Source: Gemmatimonadota bacterium (GTDB taxonomy: Bacteria; Latescibacterota; UBA2968; UBA8231). From it: a stretch of DNA of 25,722 nucleotides. Below the pieces are notes generated by a model. The model saw only the letters and a program-made list of their open reading frames with translations. It did no database searches and had not been told where the DNA came from. Both the position numbers and the translations under genes were made by a program. The DNA lies in the NCBI GenBank assembly GCA_009840005.1, contig VXOR01000112.1, forward strand, positions 1-25,722, read 5' to 3'. Positions 8,841-15,551 of the stretch are shown in pieces; positions within the stretch are counted from its first letter, which is position 1; each line of letters begins with the position of its first letter.

Positions 8841-9188
8841 ATGCTAGCTCATTATTGGGTCTTGGGACTTTCCCCGGCCGCGTCCCAAGCAGAGATTCGC
8901 CAGCGCTATTTGCAGCTAATCCGCACGCATCCGCCTAGCCGCAACCCCGAGCGTTTCCAGCAAATTACGGCCGCCTACGAGGCCCTGAAGGATGTGCGCT
9001 CCCGCGTGGAATCGGCCATTTTCGGGATGGCCCAATACGGCGACTTTGAATTGGCACTCGCAGCCTTGGTCCAGGCGCGTGCGGCTGAGCGCAAGACGCC
9101 GGGCTTAAAAACGCTCCTCGCCGCAGAAGGCAAGACGACTGGAAATCCGCAGATGGCGCAGATGAAAGGCGAAGGCAAGGATGGGTAG
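8841..9188 (+). CDS. Short J-domain-like protein with HPP in place of HPD
   Basis: A 115-residue protein whose first 55 residues follow the J-domain pattern: YWVLGLSPAASQAEIRQRYL (helices I-II), loop, then ERFQQITAAYEAL (helix III). The loop that should read HPD reads H30-P31-P32, from codons CAT CCG CCT, so the catalytic Asp needed to stimulate Hsp70 ATPase in canonical DnaJ is absent. No Gly/Phe region, zinc domain or client domain follows, only a short helical tail. ATG 8841 has AAGGAG with 8-nt spacing. The stop overlaps the GrpE-like gene by 8 bp. It may be a dedicated partner using a different contact, or a targeting subunit. Confidence 0.82.
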   Translation: MLAHYWVLGLSPAASQAEIRQRYLQLIRTHPPSRNPERFQQITAAYEALKDVRSRVESAIFGMAQYGDFELALAALVQARAAERKTPGLKTLLAAEGKTTGNPQMAQMKGEGKDG

Positions 9189-9849
9189 AAAAGGCGACGA
9201 CTGGAAGCGACAGGCCCTAGCGGATTTTGAGCAGTGGCTGGAGGAGCGGAACGAGGAGCCTTTAGCGGCCGATGGCGAGGAAACCGCCGAGTGCGACCTG
9301 CACGACCTGTTTGCCGAAATGGCCGCTCTGCGGCAGGAGACCCGTCGGCAGAACCGAGAACAGGCCAAGGTCGGTCGGCAACTGGAAAAGGCAGCGACCC
9401 TATACGAGACGGTCGCAGACCGGACACAGCAGTGGGAAGAGGATCTAGCGTCCTTTGAAAAGCGCGTCGCTAGGGCGGCCGAGGATCGCTGTCTGCGGCC
9501 CTTTTTTGAGGTACGCGACGCTTTGGTGCGCGGCCAAGCCGCGGCAGTCGAGTTGCACCGACCACCGCGGCTGTTCCGGCGTCCCGCGCCGGGGACCGCC
9601 GGAGTGGTGCAAGGCTATAAGTTAGCCCTCAGACGCTTTGACCGGATGCTGGCCGAGTTCGGCGTCCAGCTTTTGCAGACTGTAGGGCATCCCTTTGATG
9701 CGCGCACGATGCGGGCGGTGGAGACGCGCCGAGTCGCGCAGTTTGCAGACCATGTGGTCGTCGAGGAGTTCCTCAGTGGTTTTACGCGAGACGGCCACGT
9801 GCTGCGCTTGGCCGAGGTAGCCGTCAACCGCCTCGACATACAGGAGTGA
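9181..9849 (+). CDS. GrpE-like nucleotide exchange factor
   Basis: A 222-residue protein with the GrpE layout: a long charged coiled-coil stretch (about residues 45-100, LRQETRRQNREQAKVGRQLE), a helical part (100-165), and a C-terminal beta-domain. The beta-domain shows VGHPFDARTMRAVET (168-182) and FTRDGHVLRLAEVAVNR (201-217), matching the canonical GxxFDPxxHEAV and GYxxxGxxLRPAxVxV patterns with substitutions. GrpE dimers promote ADP release from DnaK. The gene overlaps the J-like gene by 8 bp and ends 5 bp before the DnaK start, so the three are almost certainly one transcript. Divergence from the housekeeping pattern suggests a factor dedicated to the adjacent DnaK paralogue. Confidence 0.83.
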   Translation: MGRKGDDWKRQALADFEQWLEERNEEPLAADGEETAECDLHDLFAEMAALRQETRRQNREQAKVGRQLEKAATLYETVADRTQQWEEDLASFEKRVARAAEDRCLRPFFEVRDALVRGQAAAVELHRPPRLFRRPAPGTAGVVQGYKLALRRFDRMLAEFGVQLLQTVGHPFDARTMRAVETRRVAQFADHVVVEEFLSGFTRDGHVLRLAEVAVNRLDIQE

Positions 9850-9854
9850 TTTCC

Positions 9855-11597
9855 ATGGCAGCGGTTATCGGTATAGACTTGGGCACGACCAACTCGGAAG
9901 TGGCGATCATTGCCGGGGGGACGCCCCAGATCGTCCGGGAGGGCGATGATGCGATGTTACCTTCGTGCGTGGGGCTCGATGAGATGGGGCAAGTCATCGT
10001 CGGGCACCAAGCCCGCAATCAGTACGCGGTCGCCCCCGAGCGCACAGTGCTTTCTATCAAGCGCCTGATGGGGTCTGAGACCAAGGTGCCGATGGGAGCG
10101 GAGCAATACACGCCGCAAGAGATTTCGGCCTTTATCCTCAAAGTGCTCAAAGAGCGGGCGAGTCGCTCTCTAGGTCAGCCGGTGTCCAAGGCCGTCATCA
10201 CGGTACCGGCCTATTTCACCGATGCCCAGCGACAGGCCACCCGGGAAGCCGGCGATCTGGCCGGCCTAGAGGTCGTGCGGATCATCAACGAGCCTACGGC
10301 CGCGGCGCTCAGTTACGAAAGCAGCAGCGAGGGACACCGCAAAATCCTCGTGTACGATCTAGGCGGGGGCACCTTCGACGTCTCGGTGGTGAGCATGGAA
10401 GACGGGGTGGTCGAGGTCTTGGCTTCCACTGGAGACAACCACTTGGGGGGCGACGATTTCGATCAGGTCCTGCTCGAGCGCCTCAACATCCACCTCGAAA
10501 CCGAGTTGGGCCTCGCAGATGTCCGCCAGAACCGCCTTTTGCAGGCGCGGCTGCGACGGGCAGCCGAAGGAGCCAAAATCGAACTCTCGCGTCAGCCATA
10601 CGTCCGCGTGGAGGAGGACCACATCGCCTCGGTCAACGGCGAGGCTGTGCATCTTTTTTGCGAGCTGAGCCGCGCCGACTTCGAGCGCGATCTAGAAGAG
10701 CCGCTCGCCCGCACCATGCAGGCTGTTACTAGTGCACTCAACGACGCCGATGTGCGCCCTAACCAGCTCGACCGCATTCTGCTGGTGGGCGGTTCGACCC
10801 GCATTCCGCGCATTGCTCAACTTCTTTCGGAGCGACTGGGACAGGAGCCGCACGGCGGCGTGGACCCGGATTTGTGCGTGGCACTGGGGGCGACGGTGCA
10901 GGCGGGGATCGAAATGGGTCAGGCCGTGTCGGCCGTGCTGGTCGATATCACGCCTTATACTTTTGGCACCAGTGCCATGGGGGAACTCTACGGCATGCCC
11001 TACGCCCACCAATTCATTCCCCTCATCCGGCGCAACGCCAAACTCCCAGCCACTCGGACCGAGGTGTTTTTCACGATGTTTGAAGACCAGCAGACCGTGG
11101 AGATCAAAGTCTATCAGGGGGAAGATCCAGACGCCTTGAAGAACGTGGAAATCGGCACCTTTATCTTTGACGACTTAAATCGACAGCAAGACGCCCATGA
11201 GCAGGGCATCCTCTTTACGTACAGCTTAGATCTGGATGGCCTCCTAAAAGTCCACGCAGTGGAGCGGGCGACCGGCCGGGAAATCCACGGCACAATCGAA
11301 GACGCTATGGGGCGTTCCAGCGAAGAAGAACTCAGCGCGTCGAGGAAGCGAGTTGAGGCACTCTGGGGTGCGGAGGAAGCAATACCCGTAGAGGAAGCCG
11401 ACCATGTCGAGGGGGCCGAGGAGATGCGCGATACCCTAGCGCGGGCCGAAAGAGCGCTCGATACCGCTCCAGCCGAAGACCGCGAAGAGATCGTCAATCT
11501 GATGGAGGAGATGCGCGATACTCTACGGGCTGGGCGGGCCGAGGAGGCTGCCGATTTCAAGCGGGAACTCGACGAGATTCTCTTCTATTTGGAGTAG
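9855..11597 (+). CDS. DnaK-family (Hsp70) chaperone paralogue
   Basis: A 580-residue Hsp70 with an intact nucleotide-binding domain: IGIDLGTTNSEVAI (5-18), VVRIINEPTAAALSY (140-154), VYDLGGGTFDVSVV (166-179), LLVGGSTRIPRI (309-320). The linker/SBD starts at VLVDITPYTFGTSAMG (361-376) and a helical lid fills about 500-580. It is shorter than housekeeping DnaK (about 640) and lacks the EEVD-like tail. R142 equals E. coli DnaK R167, which contacts the DnaJ Asp, and is retained although the local J-like protein has HPP. ATG 9855 has AGGAG at 8-nt spacing; a GTG at 9846 overlaps the GrpE stop and is less likely. It is probably a specialised chaperone working with the neighbouring genes, in addition to a housekeeping DnaK elsewhere. 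Confidence 0.95.
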   Translation: MAAVIGIDLGTTNSEVAIIAGGTPQIVREGDDAMLPSCVGLDEMGQVIVGHQARNQYAVAPERTVLSIKRLMGSETKVPMGAEQYTPQEISAFILKVLKERASRSLGQPVSKAVITVPAYFTDAQRQATREAGDLAGLEVVRIINEPTAAALSYESSSEGHRKILVYDLGGGTFDVSVVSMEDGVVEVLASTGDNHLGGDDFDQVLLERLNIHLETELGLADVRQNRLLQARLRRAAEGAKIELSRQPYVRVEEDHIASVNGEAVHLFCELSRADFERDLEEPLARTMQAVTSALNDADVRPNQLDRILLVGGSTRIPRIAQLLSERLGQEPHGGVDPDLCVALGATVQAGIEMGQAVSAVLVDITPYTFGTSAMGELYGMPYAHQFIPLIRRNAKLPATRTEVFFTMFEDQQTVEIKVYQGEDPDALKNVEIGTFIFDDLNRQQDAHEQGILFTYSLDLDGLLKVHAVERATGREIHGTIEDAMGRSSEEELSASRKRVEALWGAEEAIPVEEADHVEGAEEMRDTLARAERALDTAPAEDREEIVNLMEEMRDTLRAGRAEEAADFKRELDEILFYLE

Positions 11598-11602
11598 CCG
11601 GC

Positions 11603-11923
11603 GTGGAACGTTGTCCGACGTGCAAGGCCCGGTATCGAGGGGGCCTTTGCTGCCATCGCTGTCAGACCGATTTGCGCCAAGTGCTAGCGGTTGAACGCGC
11701 CGCAGGCCGCCATCGGCGGCAGGCACTTGCGGCATTTGAACGCGGTTGTAGAGACCAAGCCCGCGCCTGCGCTCGCCGCGCCTGTGCCCTCCACCGATCC
11801 CGCGATTCCCTAAAGGTGCAGGCCCTAGTCGCTCTGGCGGACGGTGATTTCCCACTGGCGCTGAGGCTTTGGCGGGAGATTCGGCAGGGGCGTGAGGCCG
11901 AGACGCACGCCGACGCCCACTAG
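11603..11923 (+). CDS. Small zinc-ribbon/helical-repeat protein of chaperone cassette
   Basis: A 106-residue protein starting at GTG 11603, with GGAG 8 nt upstream inside the dnaK end, 5 bp after the dnaK stop. The N-terminus has two knuckles, C4-P-T-C7 and C17-H-R-C20 (with an extra C16), a likely zinc ribbon. The rest is an Arg/Ala-rich helical hairpin region (QALAAFERGCRDQARACARR, then ALVALADGDFPLALRLWREI) resembling one or two TPR units. No known family is recognised. Position as the last gene suggests an accessory subunit of the Hsp70 cassette, perhaps a client or nucleic-acid contact. Confidence 0.72.
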   Translation: MERCPTCKARYRGGLCCHRCQTDLRQVLAVERAAGRHRRQALAAFERGCRDQARACARRACALHRSRDSLKVQALVALADGDFPLALRLWREIRQGREAETHADAH

Positions 11924-12088
11924 CCCTACGGGTATCGTCTTCTACCGCAAGGCTGCTTGCGCCGGTACGACCCAGACTGCGTAACGTTAGTCGCTGATGT
12001 TACGCATCACGTGGCTGGTGGCTGGTTTTCGGCCCGATTCCCGCTGGGAGCGCGGGTATTTTGCCCGCGAAAAACGCCCCGCACGCTC
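11924..12088. other. Intergenic stretch with one GC hairpin
   Basis: Lies between the end of the chaperone cassette and the convergent defence remnant. CGCGGG (12051-12056) pairs with CCCGCG (12064-12069) around a TATTTTG loop and is followed by five A residues. There is no T-run on the plus strand after the stem, so it is only a weak terminator candidate. Nothing else is recognisable. Confidence 0.35.
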
Positions 12089-12432
12089 TCAAGCTGGGGC
12101 CTCGGCCCGCGCTAGCAACTCGGCGAAGTCGTAGTTGACGCTGGTGACGCCAAAGTCGGGTTCGCGCTGGAAGGGGTGGCGCAGGTACCTTACACGATGA
12201 CTGCCGCCATCCAAAAACTCGACTATAGCGAGAATGAAGTCTTCGGGTTTATTGAGGCTGTAGAGAATTTCGTTTTTGGTCACCGTGATGGTCGCCACCC
12301 CGCTTGCGCGGCCCTTGACCTCGATGAAGCGCAGCCGCCCCGTGCTGGGCATCCGCGCTCGATATCGTAGCCGAGTTTGTCAAACTCCCGATCCGTCGGC
12401 TCATAGCCGAGGCCGCGTTCTACTTCCATGAC
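12089..12432 (-). pseudogene. C-terminal DUF3883 remnant of a defence helicase
   Basis: This reads in two frames. From about 12432 to 12355 it is MEVERGLGYEPTDREFDK followed by LGYDIER. It then shifts to PSTGRLRFIEVKGRASG (from 12352) and continues ITVTKNEILYSLNKPEDFIL, ending GVTSVNYDFAELLARAEAPA. This is the DUF3883 domain, a PD-(D/E)XK-like module (EVK visible in FIEVKGRA) usually found at the C-terminus of SNF2-type helicases in defence loci. The frameshift near 12353, and loss of everything upstream, mark it as dead. It abuts the DUF499 fragment at about 12433-12437, the footprint of a large deletion. Confidence 0.8.
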
Positions 12433-12436
12433 GATG

Positions 12437-13090
12437 GCGCACGATCTCAAAGCCTTCTTCGGTGCTCGCTGGCGTCCAAGAGGATTCGACTCGGCCAATG
12501 ACGTTTTTGAGCCGCGCCAGTGCCGCCCGGCCACGGAGGCCACCGACTTCCTCGTCTTCACTTTGGGCATGGGGAGAGGTCGTCGTATCCGATGACGGCA
12601 AGCTGATCACCAGCAGGCAACAATTCGCTGCGCGTGCGGATTCGGTCAGAGTCTGGGCAAAGCTGAAGTGGGTTTCAAAGCTACCGGCTGGCAGGTCTGA
12701 GTCGTCGTGCAACTGGCGGGCGTAGGCGACCCATTCGTCGATCAGAATGAGGCACGGCCCGTATTCGTTCATCAGTTCGCGGAGGGTGTCGCCTGGGTTA
12801 GTGGCGCGCTCGTTGTCCTGTCGCACTTTGTCGAATCCTGCCTTGCCGCCGAGTTGCCAAGCCAGTTCGCCCCACAGCGTTTTGACCACGGTTCCATCTT
12901 CCTTTGCCGACGGATTGCCGGGCGAGATTTTGTTGCCGACTAGCACGACCCGTTTGACATGGTCGGGTCGGGCGGAGATTTCGGCTGACGCTATCAGGTC
13001 GTCGATGCCCAGCAACTCGCCGGTTGGCATTCCAGAAAATAGATGGTATAGGGCCAGCATGGAGTGGGTCTTGCCGCCGCCGAAGTTGTC
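12437..13090 (-). pseudogene. DUF499 ATPase remnant, truncated at both ends
   Basis: The open frame begins after TAA (13093-13091) with DNFGGGKTHSMLALYHLF, a Walker A-type GGGKTHS at 13081-13061. It continues with VVLVGNKISPGNP, DGTVVKTLWGELAWQLGG, CLILIDEWVAYARQLH (Walker B-like) and RAALARLKNVIGRVESSW, then EEGFEIVR, where homology stops at about 12437. This is the family I know as DUF499, large ATPases found beside DUF1156 adenine methylases and DUF3883 helicases in putative phage-defence loci. Both the N-terminus and the larger C-terminal half are missing. The first ATG in frame is 13060, after the Walker motif. Confidence 0.8.
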
Positions 13091-13150
13091 TTATTCCTCA
13101 CTCGTTGTCGTCAATCAGGCTGTAATCGAGATTGCTTGCGTTCGACAAAC

Positions 13151-13561
13151 TTATTCAGCGTTTGTGCACCGCTCAAACTCGGCCGCTATCGAGTTGTAAA
13201 CTCCTCGTGCCTGCGCCACTGCTCGTTCGGCATCAGTCGCCGTGGCCTCTTGCCAATCACTTGGATACCGTGCCTCAACAGACCATTCCGTCAATTGAGC
13301 GAGATCGGGGTGCGTGCTCCGAACCGACCAAGTGTCCGGGAGCAGGTTGCGCAAGGCATCTAGGTCGTGTCGGAACGGAAAGTCTATGCCCTCCAGTACC
13401 AGTGCTGCCTTCAATGCTTTTTCGGCAGCTTGCTGAGCGAGGAAACAGGCGTGACGAGGGGAGGACTCATCCACTGCTAGCAAGCGTTGTGCAACATCGA
13501 TATCCTCCGTCGCGAAACGAAGCCAGCGGCGAGCTTCGTCAACGAGTTCAGGATCGTTCAT
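13151..13561 (-). CDS. HEPN-domain protein (HepT-like) of HEPN-MNT pair
   Basis: A 136-residue HEPN protein. ATG 13561 (MNDPELVDEARRWLRFATED) has a GAAGG-type ribosome site; the frame is open to 13609 but that part overlaps the MNT gene. Family signs are the helical core FLAQQAAEKALKAALVLEGI and the typical FRHDLDALRNLLP and EARYPSDW segments. I do not see a clear RX4-6H RNase motif, so nuclease activity is uncertain. It overlaps the upstream MNT gene by 14 bp. In described HEPN-MNT (type VII) systems the MNT partner adenylylates and silences the HEPN RNase. The pair sits between remnants of DUF1156 and DUF499. Confidence 0.86.
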   Translation of the reverse strand: MNDPELVDEARRWLRFATEDIDVAQRLLAVDESSPRHACFLAQQAAEKALKAALVLEGIDFPFRHDLDALRNLLPDTWSVRSTHPDLAQLTEWSVEARYPSDWQEATATDAERAVAQARGVYNSIAAEFERCTNAE

Positions 13562-13874
13562 AAAGAACCTTCCCTTCGCGGAGTGCTGAACGCAACGCGG
13601 TTCCCACAAGGTGTCCTCGACGAGCGACTTCCTCGGGAGTCGCTATTACTATGTCCTTGCATACTGGCAGATCGCCCAAGGCCCGACGGATCTCGATAGC
13701 CGTGTGCCGCTTGTCGGACACATTGGGCAGAATTACGAGCAAGTCCACGTCGCTCCATTCGGTTGCCGTGCCTCGTGCATGGGACCCGAAGAGGACGACC
13801 CGCGAAGGCTGGAAGCCTCTCACGATGCGGTCCACCATGGTTGATATAAATGTTTCCGAGGCGGCTACATTCAT
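13548..13874 (-). CDS. MNT-family nucleotidyltransferase (MntA-like antitoxin)
   Basis: A 108-residue minimal nucleotidyltransferase. The catalytic signature is G30-S31 in VVLFGSHARGTATEW followed by S-D42-V-D44-L-L-V, the GSx10DxD pattern. ATG 13874 has a perfect AGGAGGT ribosome site at 5-6 nt. The gene overlaps the HEPN gene by 14 bp, with order MNT then HEPN. In known pairs this protein transfers AMP to the HEPN toxin. It appears intact, including both Asp residues, unlike the surrounding defence genes. Confidence 0.88.
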   Translation of the reverse strand: MNVAASETFISTMVDRIVRGFQPSRVVLFGSHARGTATEWSDVDLLVILPNVSDKRHTAIEIRRALGDLPVCKDIVIATPEEVARRGHLVGTALRSALREGKVLYERS

Positions 13875-13969
13875 GTTGCACCTCCTGTATTGCTATCGCC
13901 GAACAGCCCATCGTTGGTCGGGGACGCGATGGCGTTTTCAAGCGTAAGCGTGGTGATGAACTTGCTCAT
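13871..13969 (-). other. Possible 32-codon ORF overlapping MNT start
   Basis: ATG 13969 opens MSKFITTLTLENAIASPTND and ends GGAT, its TGA sharing ATGA with the MNT start. The frame is open upstream to 14068 (GTG). No family is recognised and no good ribosome site is seen. It may be residual coding sequence of the disrupted locus or a leader; low confidence. Confidence 0.25.
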
Positions 13970-14113
13970 GCTGCGATCTTGGAAGCCCAACTGAAAGAAG
14001 AGAACGAGTCCCTGAGAGGAGGCCCGAAAGTTGCTGGCACCCTGAGCGGATAATCGGTACGTCGTCACCGTGGCGACATTCCAATCTGCAAATCTCTAGG
14101 CGCAGCCGCTATT

Positions 14114-14635
14114 CTACGCCGTCTCCTTATCGGGTAGTAATCCTAGTTTGTTGCGGATACGATAGTTTCTATTAACGAGCTCCTTGATTCTTTCCATCTT
14201 CATTCCAGCAAGTTTCATCAAATGCAGTTGAAAAAGGGCCTCGAGCTTCCTATTGAGTTCAACAAAACCTTCTCCGCATATGCCGTAGCCCCGTGCCTCC
14301 ATCCCGCAGCCGTGGTTCGTCCTTGGGCAAATCGGCGTTGGCGGCATCCTGCTCGACGCGCTCTATCGCTTCCGCGACCAAGTCGGAGAAGGTGGTTAGA
14401 GCGACGAGTTGGCGGGGAGTGAAGAGGTCGGTATAAGTCGGAAGGCCGTAGTTCGGGGTTTCCTTGCAACCTCCACATCCTCCGGCGTTCCCACGTTCAC
14501 CACAAACCGATACCCACGCCCCTCAATCACCGGCTCGACATACGCCTCCTTCCCCTTCTTCGTCGAAAGCATAAAGGTCGAAGCCAGCGGCACCTCCACA
14601 TCGGCAAACGCAGGATTCGGTTTTGCGAGGAGCCA
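14114..14635 (-). pseudogene. DUF1156 methylase, C-terminal remnant (frameshifted)
   Basis: The frame opens immediately after the PIN stop codon with [20 protein letters not shown], then [20 protein letters not shown], recognisable as the late part of DUF1156 adenine methylases. A shift near 14465 leads to [38 protein letters not shown] and [11 protein letters not shown] further shift near 14300 gives TAYAEKVL. The last 50 codons, in a third frame (LNRKLEALFQLHLMKLAGMK to LLPDKETA, stop at 14114), are open but I cannot assign them. DUF1156 proteins are predicted N6-adenine methylases of defence loci. The N-terminal stub of probably the same gene lies at 16567-16421, beyond the GHKL-STAS-PIN operon. 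Confidence 0.7.
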
Positions 14636-15187
14636 TCATGGACAGACGGCCAAGAGTCTCTGGTTGGTGGTCAAGATATCAATGCCGCCGGACATGAAAT
14701 CGCTGTCATTCGTAACCAGTTTCCAGCCATTGTGGCGACATGTTTCGGTTAGCAAGCCATCATTGAAATCAGTCACTCCCGCTGCAAAATCAGCCAGCAC
14801 TTGATTGATATTGGCCGCAGCAAAGGGATGATCGTGGCAAGCACAGAGCTTGAGGATGGAGCCTGCAAAGGATGACGCACCTTTGCCAACCGCCTTGAAG
14901 GCCACCGATTTGCGGAATGATTTGAATTTACGATACCGGGTCCGGTGCAGGGCCCTCCATTCAATGCGGCAGTAGGCATTCAGGTATTCACTGAGTACCA
15001 TAGCATCCATGATCAATTGTGCGCCTGCGGACTGCATGGACTTCAGACCATTGCTGTATTGCTTTGTGAATTTGTTTTTACTTCCGGATGGCGGTGGGTA
15101 CAGGTAGATCCATACGTTAGCATCGAGTAGGAAGGTTTCGCCTTTGCTGAACGAATAGGTAGCCAAGTCATACGCCTTATTCTTCAT
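14636..15187 (-). CDS. PIN-domain protein (putative RNase) of GHKL-STAS-PIN operon
   Basis: A 183-residue PIN-like nuclease. Candidate acidic residues are D22 in FLLDANVWIYLY, E67 in MVLSEYLNAY, D140/D143 in VTDFNDGLL and D161/D163 in LVTNDSDF, so the active site looks complete. PIN proteins are Mg2+/Mn2+-dependent RNases, often toxins. It overlaps the DUF4325 gene by 11 bp and is the last gene of a three-gene unit. The usual small antitoxin is absent, and instead the partners are an ATPase and a STAS-like protein. The sequence directly after its stop continues in the same frame into the DUF1156 remnant, marking the border of the inserted unit. Confidence 0.82.
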   Translation of the reverse strand: MKNKAYDLATYSFSKGETFLLDANVWIYLYPPPSGSKNKFTKQYSNGLKSMQSAGAQLIMDAMVLSEYLNAYCRIEWRALHRTRYRKFKSFRKSVAFKAVGKGASSFAGSILKLCACHDHPFAAANINQVLADFAAGVTDFNDGLLTETCRHNGWKLVTNDSDFMSGGIDILTTNQRLLAVCP

Positions 15188-15551
15188 CGCCTAGTTCATC
15201 CTTCCATGCCCGGTCAAAATCCTCGGGCCTACTGAAATACGCCTTGGCGTTATCGACGACATGCGTGAGTATTTCGCGGTCGTCTGGAGCCAAGTCTCGG
15301 AAGGAAAGCAACTTGTCAAGGCGATCCTCGGACAACTCGCCGTAGAGCTGGCCTATCGCCGCGTTCAGAAACGCAGAGATGAGGATATCCACCCGCTCGA
15401 AGGAAAGGACAACCGGCGTCCCTTCCTCCAGAAGTGGAGCGATCTTATCGTGCAGGCGCTGGCCATCGCTGGCGGATACGCACAGAGGGCCGCCGATGAT
15501 GTCAAACACTTGCACAGTAATTGGTTCAGTCACGGTTTTACTCTTTCTCAT
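15177..15551 (-). CDS. STAS-like DUF4325 protein
   Basis: A 124-residue protein of the STAS-like DUF4325 family. The pattern is a beta-strand with VVLSFERVDILISAFLNAAI (about 47-66), the position of the STAS phospho-acceptor loop, then LYGELSEDRLDKLLSFRDL. STAS proteins act as anti-anti-sigma type switches that bind GHKL kinases. ATG 15551 directly abuts the TAA of the GHKL ATPase (no gap), and the gene overlaps PIN by 11 bp, so the three are translationally linked. The inferred role is a switch between ATPase and nuclease. No canonical phospho-serine can be confirmed; S59 in DILISAF is the candidate. Confidence 0.75.
   Translation of the reverse strand: MRKSKTVTEPITVQVFDIIGGPLCVSASDGQRLHDKIAPLLEEGTPVVLSFERVDILISAFLNAAIGQLYGELSEDRLDKLLSFRDLAPDDREILTHVVDNAKAYFSRPEDFDRAWKDELGDEE

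Noticed and set aside
11114..11560. Antisense 148-codon frame opposite dnaK
   Set aside because: Ser/Ala/Arg-rich antisense shadow; the plus strand encodes a clear Hsp70.
12051..12074. Hairpin followed by A-run as a terminator
   Set aside because: No T-run follows the stem on the plus strand, and on the minus strand the T-run precedes the stem rather than following it.
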